From the NCBI GenBank assembly GCA_002306815.1, contig DBTA01000043.1, positions 1 to 37,208 on the forward strand: a stretch of 37,208 bases of DNA. The letters are read 5' to 3'. Below, one piece after another: positions 9,183-17,617 of the stretch (positions within the stretch are counted from its first letter, which is position 1; the number at the start of each line of letters is the position of its first letter). The notes beneath the pieces are model-generated. The model saw nothing but the letters and a program-made list of their open reading frames with translations. It made no database searches and was not told the DNA's origin. A program made the translations under genes and the position numbers. The stretch comes from Dehalococcoidia bacterium UBA1328. Its GTDB lineage: Bacteria > Chloroflexota > Dehalococcoidia > Lucifugimonadales > Lucifugimonadaceae.

Positions 9183-10646
9183 ATGCCGACCAAGCCGAAT
9201 CTTTTGTTTATTTGTTCCGACCAACAGAGGACGGACACGATTGGCGCGTACGGTAATGATTGGATCGAAACACCGGCACTGAACGGTCTGTCGAGCAAGA
9301 GTTTCGTGTTCGAAAACGCATACGTAACACAGCCAGTTTGCTCACCGGCACGTTCGACCATGATGACCGGCTTGTATCCGCATTCGGCCGGCGTTGTACG
9401 GAACAGCCAGCCCGGTCGCTTGATGAGTAATCTCTTCCCGGAAGTGAAGACAATCGCCGAGATGGTTTCGGACGATTACGTTTGCGCTAAATACGGCAAA
9501 TGGCATCTCGGGGACGATCTAAATCCACAGCATGGGTTCACCGAGTGGGTTAGTACCGAAGACGCTCACGACAACAATCACCCGAACTGGGTCGATCCGA
9601 AAGACAAATACAAAAAGTCAAACTACTTCGACTACTTGGTCGCGCAAGGTCACGAACCAGAAGGTGATCACGACGGTCACAAATCGCACACCCAGGCGCA
9701 GCGCGGCTACTTCCCTATGGAAGACACGATGGCGATGTTTTTGAGTCGACACACGGTCGATTTTGTGCGAGATCGTGGAGAGGACGGCAAGCCGTGGTTG
9801 ATGTACTTGAACATGTTCGAACCGCACCCTCCATACAACGGTCCACTTAACGATAAGTACGACCCATATTCGCTGGATATGGGACCTTTATTTTTGAAGA
9901 AACCAGCAGAGAACACCCCGGCGTTCAGTCGAGTGCGATCTGATTTCCATATGAATGAGGCGGAGGAATCTAATCCCAGTGATGCGGAGGGTTACTGGCG
10001 GGATTTACGAGCTAATTATTTTGGGAACGTGACAGTTCTGGATCGAGGTATCGCTCCTATTCTTGATGAACTGGAAGAGACGGGGCAGGCCGACCACACT
10101 ATCGTCGTTTTCACAAGCGATCATGGAGATTCTCTGGGCGACCGTGGGATGCTGATGAAACGGTCGTTTTACGAGGAAGTTGCGAAGGTTCCTTTGATCG
10201 TTCACGTGCCTTGGCTCTCACAGGAAGAAATCCGTGTTGATGGGAGCATTAGTCACACAGATCTGGTACCAACGTTGCTTGATTTGTTGGGGCAGGAAGT
10301 ACCCGATCATTTGCAAGGTGCGAGTCGTAAAGACGTGCTCGAAGGCGATGCGGAACTCACCGATGACGTATTCATGCAGTGGCACGGTGGAGCTGCGACT
10401 ATTTCGCTCGGTGATGCCGTATTTGATCGACTCTCGGAAATTCCGTGGCGAAGTATGGTTTCGGGCGACAGGTGGAAGTTGAATTTGTCACCTGACGATA
10501 TTTGCGAATTATATGACTTGAATAATGATCCGCTGGAGCTGACGAATCTCTACAACGATCCGGCTCATGCAGATCGTGTAGCAGAAATGACTGGTCGACT
10601 GAAGGAGTGGCAGGTTAGGGTTGGTGACGATCTGGACTTGGGATAG
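9183..10646 (+). CDS. Sulfatase 1 (formylglycine-dependent, alkaline-phosphatase superfamily)
   Basis: A type I sulfatase of 487 residues that hydrolyses sulfate esters. The formylglycine signature is C53-S-P-A-R57, so activation needs a formylglycine-generating enzyme (not in this window). Other superfamily elements are visible: the N-terminal metal ligands in CSDQQRTD (D13, Q14), the KWHLG motif with K105 and H107, and D313-H314 in TSDHGDSLGDRG. The C-terminal ELYDLNNDPLELTNLYNDP block is typical of this group. No signal peptide is seen, which is unusual for polysaccharide sulfatases and suggests action on imported sulfated monomers or small metabolites. The SDR start follows 46 bases downstream, so the two probably share an mRNA. 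Confidence 0.93.
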   Translation: MPTKPNLLFICSDQQRTDTIGAYGNDWIETPALNGLSSKSFVFENAYVTQPVCSPARSTMMTGLYPHSAGVVRNSQPGRLMSNLFPEVKTIAEMVSDDYVCAKYGKWHLGDDLNPQHGFTEWVSTEDAHDNNHPNWVDPKDKYKKSNYFDYLVAQGHEPEGDHDGHKSHTQAQRGYFPMEDTMAMFLSRHTVDFVRDRGEDGKPWLMYLNMFEPHPPYNGPLNDKYDPYSLDMGPLFLKKPAENTPAFSRVRSDFHMNEAEESNPSDAEGYWRDLRANYFGNVTVLDRGIAPILDELEETGQADHTIVVFTSDHGDSLGDRGMLMKRSFYEEVAKVPLIVHVPWLSQEEIRVDGSISHTDLVPTLLDLLGQEVPDHLQGASRKDVLEGDAELTDDVFMQWHGGAATISLGDAVFDRLSEIPWRSMVSGDRWKLNLSPDDICELYDLNNDPLELTNLYNDPAHADRVAEMTGRLKEWQVRVGDDLDLG

Positions 10647-10692
10647 TTTGACGGTTCGTTTCTGGGCAGACTGGTGTGGCACGAGGACAAAT

Positions 10693-11520
10693 ATGTACGC
10701 ATTAGATGGCAAGGTTGCGATTGTTACTGGCGCTGGTGGAAAGGCCGGGATTGGTCGAGGTATTGCGACCCGGTTAGCGGCCGAAGGGGCTGCGATTGTG
10801 GCTTGCGATATAAATGACAATGGCACTCCTGAATGGAGTGGCCTGCCGGCGGTCGTTGATGAGATCAATTCGAGTGGGGGCAAGGCGATTGGACTGACCG
10901 GAAGTGTTGCCGACTCCGATGATGTGGCATCGATTGTTGAGGGAGCAATTGCGGAGTTCGGTCAGATCGATATTCTAGTGAACAATGCTGGAGCGCCGGC
11001 CGGACCGGACAGAGTGAACGTTATTGATCTTCCGGAGGACGTGTGGGACCTGGTTATCGATGTGAATCTCAAAGGAACATTCCTTATGTCGCAAGCCATT
11101 TCTCGTCACATGATTCATCGCGGTGGTGGCGGAAAAATCATCAACATGTCGTCGGTCTCAGGCAAAATCGGGAACGCAAAATTTGCTGCATACTGTTCTT
11201 CCAAGTTCGGAGTGATTGGGTTTACACAATCGCTAGCCAAGGAAATGGCTGAGCACAAAGTCAACGTGAACGCTATCTGCCCGAGCCTTGTCGAGACAGA
11301 GCGGGTTTACGGGATGGCTTCGGCGCTAAAACCTAACGCGGAAACATCTACAGAGGAATGGCGCGATGAAATGGTTGCACGAGTGAACGCAACGAATCCG
11401 CTGGGTCGAATTGCCCAAGCTAAAGATGTGGCAGATGTCACAGCATTTCTCGCGTCATCACAGGCTGATTATTTGACCGGACTGGCGATCAATGTCGCTG
11501 GCGGTTCCCACATGGGGTAA
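10693..11520 (+). CDS. SDR-family oxidoreductase
   Basis: A short-chain dehydrogenase/reductase of 275 residues. The ATG at 10693 is chosen over upstream starts because GAGGA lies just before it and the protein then begins with the standard MYALDGKVAIVTGAGG segment. NNAG follows VDILV-like sequence (IDILVNNAG), and the catalytic Ser-Tyr-Lys are in MSSVSGKIGNAKFAAYCSSK. The C-terminus has the classical GLAINVAGG end. An unusually long insert after VETERVYGM (about residues 205-230) covers the substrate lid. It lies directly behind sulfatase 1 in the same direction, so it may oxidise the desulfated product; that link is positional inference. It converges with the acetoacetate decarboxylase-like gene (13 bases between ends). 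Confidence 0.9.
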   Translation: MYALDGKVAIVTGAGGKAGIGRGIATRLAAEGAAIVACDINDNGTPEWSGLPAVVDEINSSGGKAIGLTGSVADSDDVASIVEGAIAEFGQIDILVNNAGAPAGPDRVNVIDLPEDVWDLVIDVNLKGTFLMSQAISRHMIHRGGGGKIINMSSVSGKIGNAKFAAYCSSKFGVIGFTQSLAKEMAEHKVNVNAICPSLVETERVYGMASALKPNAETSTEEWRDEMVARVNATNPLGRIAQAKDVADVTAFLASSQADYLTGLAINVAGGSHMG

Positions 11521-11533
11521 ATCTGCGTATCCG

Positions 11534-12355
11534 CTAGTAGAGGATTCGCTGATCTGAAAGATCTTTACCGCCTGTTGAGCGGGTCAAGCTACCGCCAACG
11601 AATTCTTTGATTTCGAGTTCGGCGAAGGCATTTACTGCCTGGTAGAAGGTTGGTAGGTCCTCCCAGCGTGCCTCGTTCCAATTGATTGTTGCGTCGCCAA
11701 CGAGGTTCTCGTTCACAACCGCGTTCCAGCCTTCTGCGGGAGTAATAACAGCGTACTGAGAATCGGCCGTTCCCCACTCACCAGTTCGGGGCATGTACTT
11801 GTAATGGAGTTGTCCATCGACTTGCTTTGCAGGAGCCGGTTCTGAAGTCGGAACAAGGTTGGTCACTTCCATATCCATGAACTGGAACCCGAGCCACGAC
11901 GCCTGCGCAGCTGCGGTGTTGTCCACGACTCTTATATCAGGGATTTCGCAGTAAATTTTTGAGAATCCGAGTTCTTCGCGTCCGGTGATGATGGGATCAG
12001 CGAGGTTCTCCCACAGGACGGTCAAGAATGGCCCGACTGCTGTGTCTTTTTCGCCCTTGAATTTTGCGGGGATAGTAACGCCCAAAACCGAGTAACCTCG
12101 TCCAGCAAGCCACTCAATTTCTGTCATATTTGTCTCGGTTACCGTCACGATAGGATCGCCGTGGAGTGAGAATCCGGGAGGCAACAAGTTTTCGAGTTGG
12201 GCTGCGTTGGAGAGGAATGCCACGGATAGCGAAACCGACTTAGGGTTGTCGATGCACTCGAATTTCCTGCCTTCAGGTCCGCGTCTGGGACCCGTGGCAG
12301 GACCGAAGTGAGTCGGCATTCGGTACATTTCATCAGGCTTAAACGTGTATGACAT
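11534..12355 (-). CDS. Acetoacetate decarboxylase family protein
   Basis: A 273-residue member of the acetoacetate decarboxylase (ADC) fold. The central block GREELGFSKIYCEIP contains the Schiff-base lysine, K133. In the clostridial enzyme the catalytic lysine is followed by a second lysine that lowers its pKa; here that position is isoleucine (I134), so a true acetoacetate decarboxylase activity is doubtful. ADC-like proteins without the second lysine have been found to act as aldolase-dehydratases or hydrolases on other keto acids. The start ATG has GGAG seven bases upstream. No signal peptide or membrane segment is present. The gene is transcribed away from the second SDR's region and has a 318-base upstream region without a gene. 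Confidence 0.82.
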   Translation of the reverse strand: MSYTFKPDEMYRMPTHFGPATGPRRGPEGRKFECIDNPKSVSLSVAFLSNAAQLENLLPPGFSLHGDPIVTVTETNMTEIEWLAGRGYSVLGVTIPAKFKGEKDTAVGPFLTVLWENLADPIITGREELGFSKIYCEIPDIRVVDNTAAAQASWLGFQFMDMEVTNLVPTSEPAPAKQVDGQLHYKYMPRTGEWGTADSQYAVITPAEGWNAVVNENLVGDATINWNEARWEDLPTFYQAVNAFAELEIKEFVGGSLTRSTGGKDLSDQRILY

Positions 12356-12673
12356 CAGATTCTCCGTTGTGGTTGCCGGTGCGTTTAGGCGGTGTAGTTG
12401 GCGAGCATCGTACAGGCTATATCGCCGGTTTGAATCGCCAGATAGTGGTGTCTTTTGTCCCGTTCAAACCGGTCGGTTGTGGGCGTTTTGGATAGAAGAA
12501 TCCTGCGAGGACTCTCGTCGCCTCTTCAGTCCCTTCGGAGATTAGAGGAAAAACGGTTGGTGTGAGCGTTGCGCGAGGTACTTAATCAGAGTCATTCTCC
12601 ACTCAGAAAAAGGCGGTCTACATTGCTGATTCGTACTCGGTCACTCGCATGTTAGGTGCTCCGAGTCGTTGGG
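12356..12673. other. Intergenic region, no gene recognised
   Basis: This 318-base stretch lies between the start of the ADC-like gene and the stop of the minus-strand SDR. Only short open frames of poor quality are present, and I saw no conserved motif, RNA gene or strong terminator. It probably carries the promoter for the ADC-like gene. Confidence 0.4.
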
Positions 12674-13489
12674 TTAGATGTACTCGTAATCATCGAGAAT
12701 ATTGTTCAGGAGGCTTTGCGGTCCCGCCGCCATGAGTCCGGCATCAACGGGTAGTAAAACTCCGGTGATCCAGCGAGATTCGTCACTGGCGAGGAAGGTC
12801 GCAGCCATCGCAATATCTTCGGCGCGACCTTCGGTGCCGAGCGGAGCTAGATCGCGACGTATTTTACGTTTTTTGTCGTCAACAGCTTCGACCATTGAGG
12901 TGTAGATCATGCCCGGTGCGATGCAGTTGACCCTAACGTTGTCTCGTCCATGGTGAACCGCCATAGCGCGAGTAGCGGAGATCATTCCACCCTTGGCTGC
13001 GGCGTAAGGGACGTTCTTGGTCATGGCGGCGCGAATGCCATCGACTGAGGAAATATTTATGACCGAACCTCCGCCCGATTTGATCATTTGAGGAATGGCG
13101 TATTTTGAGATAAAGACCATGCTTTTTAGATCGACGTCAAGCACGCGGGTCCATAATTCCTGGGTAACGTCTGGCGCTGCTCCGGGCCCCCCGATTCCGA
13201 CGCTGTTCATCAGAATGTCGAGCTTGCCGAAACGGTCGACTGCGGCTTCGACGAGTGCCTTACAGGAGTCCTCTTCGACGACATCTGCAACAAAGTACGA
13301 CGCATCACCGCCTTCACTTGTGATCGTATCCACAGTGCTCTTTGCGGCCTTTTCATTCATGTCAACGACGAGTACTTTGGCACCGTGTGAGGCGAAGAGT
13401 CTGGCGGTGGCGACTCCCACACCGGAGATGTTGGCGGAGCGTGTTCCTGCGCCCGTGACTATTGCAACTTTGTTGGCGAGCCGAGTGAT
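12674..13489 (-). CDS. SDR-family oxidoreductase with non-canonical start codon
   Basis: A short-chain dehydrogenase of about 271 residues. The Rossmann segment NKVAIVTGAGTRSANISGVG lies upstream of the first in-frame GTG (13420), so that GTG cannot be the real start. The frame is open only from 13492, just after an in-frame TGA, and contains no ATG, GTG or TTG before the Rossmann motif. The codon at 13489 is ATC and lies at the correct spacing behind an AGAGGTGA Shine-Dalgarno, so either ATC initiates or an ATG was lost by one substitution. Downstream, the protein is intact: an NSVG variant of the NNAG motif, and catalytic residues in NISSVDGIRAAMTKNVPYAAAKGG. The C-terminus is VLLPVDAGLMAAGP. 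Expression is therefore uncertain even though the rest of the gene looks functional. Confidence 0.75.
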   Translation of the reverse strand: MTRLANKVAIVTGAGTRSANISGVGVATARLFASHGAKVLVVDMNEKAAKSTVDTITSEGGDASYFVADVVEEDSCKALVEAAVDRFGKLDILMNSVGIGGPGAAPDVTQELWTRVLDVDLKSMVFISKYAIPQMIKSGGGSVINISSVDGIRAAMTKNVPYAAAKGGMISATRAMAVHHGRDNVRVNCIAPGMIYTSMVEAVDDKKRKIRRDLAPLGTEGRAEDIAMAATFLASDESRWITGVLLPVDAGLMAAGPQSLLNNILDDYEYI

Positions 13490-13694
13490 ATCTCACCTCT
13501 ATTAGCGGTTTCAAATTTACTTACGTGGTTGATCGGAAAGCAGGCGGAGCCTACATCCACCTTTGACCCTGAGTATTTGCCAGCGGATAATCCACACGCT
13601 GGATTTTGGCATAGAAGCGCGGGTGTTTCATCATCTCTTTTGATTGGTTGTTAAGAGTTGAATGTTCGCTCAAGACTGGAACAGGAATTTGTAA

Positions 13695-14711
13695 ATGAAG
13701 GCTGCGGTTGTACGAGGCACCCAGAAATTAGAGATTGAGGATATTCCGACTCCTGAACTAGGTCCGAAACAGGTGCTGGTGAAAATCAAGTACTCAGCAT
13801 TGTGCGGATCTGATGTTCACCGCTTTCAGTATGGGATGGCGAACGAAGGTTCGGTTCTCGGTCATGAGTACATCGGAGAGGTAGTTCAGATCGGCAGGGA
13901 CGTTACCTATTTGAAAGAGAGTGATCGCGTCGTTGGTGGGGGTGGAACGCAGCCCGAAGATGCTGTTCTGCCGAAGTACCCGAACGACAGATACAGCGCT
14001 CGCACGGTCGGTATCGAATCTACTCGGATTGGCGGTTTCGCAGAGTACGTAGCAATGGACGAGTGGCGGCCATTATTGATTCCGGAAGGTGTTAGCGATG
14101 AACTGGCGGTTCTAGCCGAGCCGGCTTCCATTGCCGTTCACGCTGTTCGCACTTCTAAGTTCAAGATCGGCGATACTGCCGTGGTTTTAGGTGCTGGACC
14201 CATTGGTTTGCTCACCATGCAGGTTCTCAAGGCTGGTGGTGCAGCCAGAGTGATCGTTTCAGAACCTGCTCCTGCTCGCGCCGAATCGGCACGAGTGTTA
14301 GGCGCTGATGTCGTATTGAACCCGCTCAAAGAGGATGTTGTCGAAAGAGTACTCGAACTTTCAGGAGGGCCAGGAGTTCCCGTTGCATTCGACGCCGCAG
14401 CCGCCAAGCCCACATTTCAACAAGGACTTCAAATGGTTCGCCGAGGAGGTCAGCTTCTAGTCGTTTCGATGGCGTGGGAAGACGTCGATTTACGTACGGT
14501 CGACTGGATCGGGCGTGAAGTCGAGATGAAGGCTGCTTACGGCTCGCAACCTATCGACTGGCAAACGGGTTTGAACCTTATGTCTCGGAGGCAGCTTTCC
14601 TCGGAATCAATGGTTACCGACGAGAGCTTTATAGGTTGGGACCAAATGCAGTCTTCGATGGAGCGACTAATGAAGCCTGAAGAGCACGTACAAATTGTGT
14701 TGGTGCCATAA
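13695..14711 (+). CDS. Zinc-dependent alcohol/polyol dehydrogenase (MDR family)
   Basis: A medium-chain dehydrogenase of 338 residues. Catalytic zinc ligands are C37 (CGSD), H57-E58 (GHEYIGEV) and E142 (LAEPASIAVHAV). The NAD(P) motif GAGPIG is at 166-171, followed by SEPAPARAE in the position that sets cofactor preference. The four-cysteine structural zinc lobe of classical alcohol dehydrogenases is absent, as in sorbitol/threonine-dehydrogenase-like and many sugar-acid dehydrogenases. It is the first gene of a plus-strand set with the ThDP enzyme (118 bases later) and the mannonate dehydratase homologue, so it may supply or consume a keto intermediate of that pathway. Confidence 0.9.
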   Translation: MKAAVVRGTQKLEIEDIPTPELGPKQVLVKIKYSALCGSDVHRFQYGMANEGSVLGHEYIGEVVQIGRDVTYLKESDRVVGGGGTQPEDAVLPKYPNDRYSARTVGIESTRIGGFAEYVAMDEWRPLLIPEGVSDELAVLAEPASIAVHAVRTSKFKIGDTAVVLGAGPIGLLTMQVLKAGGAARVIVSEPAPARAESARVLGADVVLNPLKEDVVERVLELSGGPGVPVAFDAAAAKPTFQQGLQMVRRGGQLLVVSMAWEDVDLRTVDWIGREVEMKAAYGSQPIDWQTGLNLMSRRQLSSESMVTDESFIGWDQMQSSMERLMKPEEHVQIVLVP

Positions 14712-14829
14712 CAGGACTTGCGGATGGGCGTGACAGGCGTAGTATCCCCGGACTAGAGATCAGAGTGAGTTGGCAGAGCGGTGAATCGCCGTTTGAGCTT
14801 GCTCTGATAGTTCGTTTCTGGAGCATTCG

Positions 14830-16563
14830 ATGGCGTCACGTTCATTCACAGGCAATCCTTCCCAAGTAATAGTCGAGCAACTTGTTGCATCAGGCATCAA
14901 GCACCTGTTCTACAACCCTGGTTCTCGTGAAGCGCGGTTCTTCGATTCGTTGCATAGCAATCCCAACATTCACGGGGTGGTCGGTCTTCACGAAGGAACC
15001 GTAACTGCCATGGCTGGTGGGTACGCACAGGTGGCAACTCAACCAGCCGTGATGTCGGTGCATCTCGGAGCGGGGCTTGCTCAGAGCCTTGGACAAATGA
15101 TCAATGTATGGGCCGCAATGCTGCCGGTGGTCACGATCACGTTCGTAGGAGATACGGGAAGTTACGCTGATCGAATCACGCTTGATCTAGGGCATAACGT
15201 TGGTCCAACGTCGATCGGCGCGCCGTTCATGAAAGCGAACTGGACGGTTGTTGAGCCTGAAGGGTTGGCAACCGCAGTGGAGCGAGCGATCAAGGTCGCG
15301 ATGACTCCACCAGTGGGACCGGTTCACATTGCTGCTTATGACCGCATTTTGGGTCCAGAGGCCATCACCACCAACATCATCGATGGTGTACCTGCGCAGG
15401 CGGTTGCCGGATACCCGGCGGATAGTGATGTGGAATCGTTGGCCGAGATTCTTCACAACGCCAAGAGACCGATGATTTACGTTGGTGACGGAGTGAATAA
15501 GAGCGGCGGTGAACGACTACTTGCTTCAGTCGCTGATCACTTTGGCGCAAACGTGGCATCAATGTGGGGTGATTTACGTGGCGTATCGACGGCGCACCCC
15601 ATGCATTGCGGATATTTCCGACAACCAGTTATTGATCTTGAGCCCGACGCAATTGTTGCTGTTGGTGTGCGTCATGGTGGAAGCGGGAAGTCGACCGATT
15701 TCGCCTTGTTCGAAAGTGCTAATAAGCTTGCCGCGGTTGGTCCGGATGTAGAGATTTTCGAGAATATTCCAGGTCTGGACATGGCGGTGATGGCCGACGA
15801 ATCCCGCACGATGGATCGTCTGCTTGAGTTGGCGAAGCGCGAGTACGACTCGACTGCTTATAACGATAGGCGAGAAGACGCGCTTGCGGCGGCGCGTCGC
15901 CTGAGAGGCGAGCGGCGAACCGCACTGCAATCGGCGACAGAAATACCCGGATACGTTCGTCCACTTGCGTTGTTGGATGCAGTTGATGCGGGACTCGAAG
16001 ACCTCGGTGGTGGTGTGATTACTACTGAGCAGTTTGCCGTTCCTCTTGAGGATGTTCTCGAAAAGCCCAATGGAGGAAAAAACACATATATCCGCCCGGC
16101 TGGTGGCTCCGAGGGATATGGAATGGGTGCGGTTCTGGGAGCGAAGTATGCGGCTCCTGACAAACCTGTTGTGGGAATCGTCGGCGATGGATCGGTGTAC
16201 TACTCCGATTCGGCGTTTTGGTCGGCAGCACATCACCAAATACCGGTTTTGTATGTCGTTCCGAACAATGGAGCTTACGGGATCGTCGCTGGTGCTTTCG
16301 GCGGAGCAAACGGGGTGATGAAAGATACTGGCGAGTACGCAGGTGTGGCTCTGGACGGAATCAACATTGTCGATCTTGCCGGCTCGTTCGGTGTTGAAGG
16401 GCGACGCGTTGATGACGAGTCAAAAATGGCGGATGCCGTGAAGGAAGGACTCGACACCGTTGAGCAAGAAGGTCGTCCGCTGGTATTAGATGTGCAACTC
16501 CCACTCGGACTGCCTGAAGGCGGTCGACCGGCAAAGACCGAGACGTTTAGGGAGATGGTGTGA
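14830..16563 (+). CDS. ThDP-dependent decarboxylase/lyase (benzoylformate decarboxylase/acetolactate synthase-like)
   Basis: A thiamine-diphosphate enzyme of 577 residues with the three-domain layout of the pyruvate oxidase/acetolactate synthase superfamily. The ThDP-activating glutamate is E55 in GLHEGTV. The metal/diphosphate motif begins G452-D-G-S and ends N479-N480 in VVPNNGAYG. Overall resemblance in the N-terminal domain (HEGTVTAMAGGYAQ, then QMINVWAAMLPVVTI) is closer to benzoylformate decarboxylase than to IlvB. Such enzymes decarboxylate 2-keto acids or join acyl units. The start has GGAG nine bases upstream. Its stop TGA overlaps the ATG of the next gene (TGATG), so the two were translated as a unit. 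Substrate is unknown. Confidence 0.88.
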   Translation: MASRSFTGNPSQVIVEQLVASGIKHLFYNPGSREARFFDSLHSNPNIHGVVGLHEGTVTAMAGGYAQVATQPAVMSVHLGAGLAQSLGQMINVWAAMLPVVTITFVGDTGSYADRITLDLGHNVGPTSIGAPFMKANWTVVEPEGLATAVERAIKVAMTPPVGPVHIAAYDRILGPEAITTNIIDGVPAQAVAGYPADSDVESLAEILHNAKRPMIYVGDGVNKSGGERLLASVADHFGANVASMWGDLRGVSTAHPMHCGYFRQPVIDLEPDAIVAVGVRHGGSGKSTDFALFESANKLAAVGPDVEIFENIPGLDMAVMADESRTMDRLLELAKREYDSTAYNDRREDALAAARRLRGERRTALQSATEIPGYVRPLALLDAVDAGLEDLGGGVITTEQFAVPLEDVLEKPNGGKNTYIRPAGGSEGYGMGAVLGAKYAAPDKPVVGIVGDGSVYYSDSAFWSAAHHQIPVLYVVPNNGAYGIVAGAFGGANGVMKDTGEYAGVALDGINIVDLAGSFGVEGRRVDDESKMADAVKEGLDTVEQEGRPLVLDVQLPLGLPEGGRPAKTETFREMV

Positions 16564-17570
16564 TGAAGATTTTTCTAAGCACTGATTTCTCTGAAGATCG
16601 ACTGAGGTTTACTGCGCAAATAGGTGCTGATGGTGTTTCGGGGCAACCGAAGCCGAGTCCTCAAGACGACGGTTTTTACTCAGTTGCGACACTACGTAAG
16701 CACAAAGAGTTGGTTGAGTTTTATGGTCTGAAATGGGCGGCGGTTCGCATGGCTCCGCTCGAATGGACTTACAAGTGGATGCTCGGACTGAGAGGAGCAG
16801 AAGAGCAGATTGAAAACTACAAGAATACTTTGCGGAATATGGCAGAGGTTGGACTGAATTTCATCATCTTCAACATGCACGCGTTGCGGATTTATCGTAC
16901 ATCGAGTGAGGCGCCTGACAGGGCGGGATCTAAGGCTACGAGCTTCGACATTTCTTTGGCGACGGATAGTCCGTGAATGGAGCATCCGAACAGCGCGTTC
17001 GACATTGAGTGGGTCCCTGATGGCGAGCGCCAGCCGAAGACCGACGATGAAATGTGGGCGAATCTGAAGCGTTTCCTCGAAGAGATTACGCCTGTTGCCG
17101 AAGAGGTTGGGGTTAGAGTTGGATTGCACCCGTATGATCCCCCGGTCCCTGCTATTTCAGGCGTTGCACGGATCATGCGAAGCCCCGAGGCGTTCAGGAA
17201 GTATCTCGACCTCGTACCGAGCGACAACACGGGCGTTGTTGTCTGTTAGGGATGTTTTACCGAAATGGGTTGCGATCTAGTTCAAGAGATCACTCACTTC
17301 GGCAGTCGTGGAAAGATTTTTTCGGTCGATTTACGGAATATCAAAGGCGAGCTAAATAACTTCCAGGAAACGTTCCCTGAGACCGGAAACGCCGACATGG
17401 TCGAGACGATGAAGGCGTACCGCGATGCTGGGTTAGACGGATGGATTACGCCGGACCACGCGATTCATCTTGACGGCGATAGCGATTGGGGTCACCGCTA
17501 CTGGGCGTACGCGGTCGGTCACATTCGCGGAATCGATCAGGCGTTGAAGGAAACCAGCCGACCGGTTTAG
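16563..17570 (+). pseudogene. Mannonate dehydratase (UxuA)-like gene with two in-frame stops
   Basis: A single continuous frame of 336 codons encodes a TIM-barrel mannonate dehydratase-family protein but contains TGA at 16974 and TAG at 17247. No frameshift is needed: all three parts are in one frame. Family-typical blocks flank each stop: SKATSFDISLATDSP then MEHPN; VGLHPYDPPVPAISGVARI; VVVC, the stop, then GCFTEMG; NFQETFPETGNADMVETMKA; and TPDHAIH. In homologues the TAG position is usually glutamine after the metal-binding cysteine (CQG), so CAG to TAG explains it. A conserved metal-ligand histidine in the barrel (family pattern FVH-x-RN) appears as aspartate in FSVDLRN. The start ATG overlaps the stop of the ThDP gene. 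Most likely a recently inactivated gene; read-through or sequence error are alternatives. Confidence 0.82.
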
Positions 17571-17597
17571 GTGCCTAGTTACTTATTCAAATCCGGC

Positions 17598-17617
17598 GCC
17601 TGGCTATCAGGCCTTTT
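17598..17617 (+). terminator. Short hairpin terminator between convergent genes
   Basis: GCCTG, a five-base loop (GCTAT) and CAGGC are followed by CTTTT. It lies between the convergent ends of the mannonate dehydratase homologue and the MlrC-type gene. The stem is only five base pairs, so efficiency is uncertain. Confidence 0.4.

Noticed and set aside
12674..13420. GTG at 13420 as the start of the second minus-strand SDR
   Set aside because: It would remove the Rossmann strand and glycine motif, which are present in frame directly upstream.
16974..16976. TGA in the mannonate dehydratase homologue as a selenocysteine codon
   Set aside because: The position is not a cysteine in the family, a TAG also interrupts the same frame, and the SelA-like gene in the window is the short non-selenium type.
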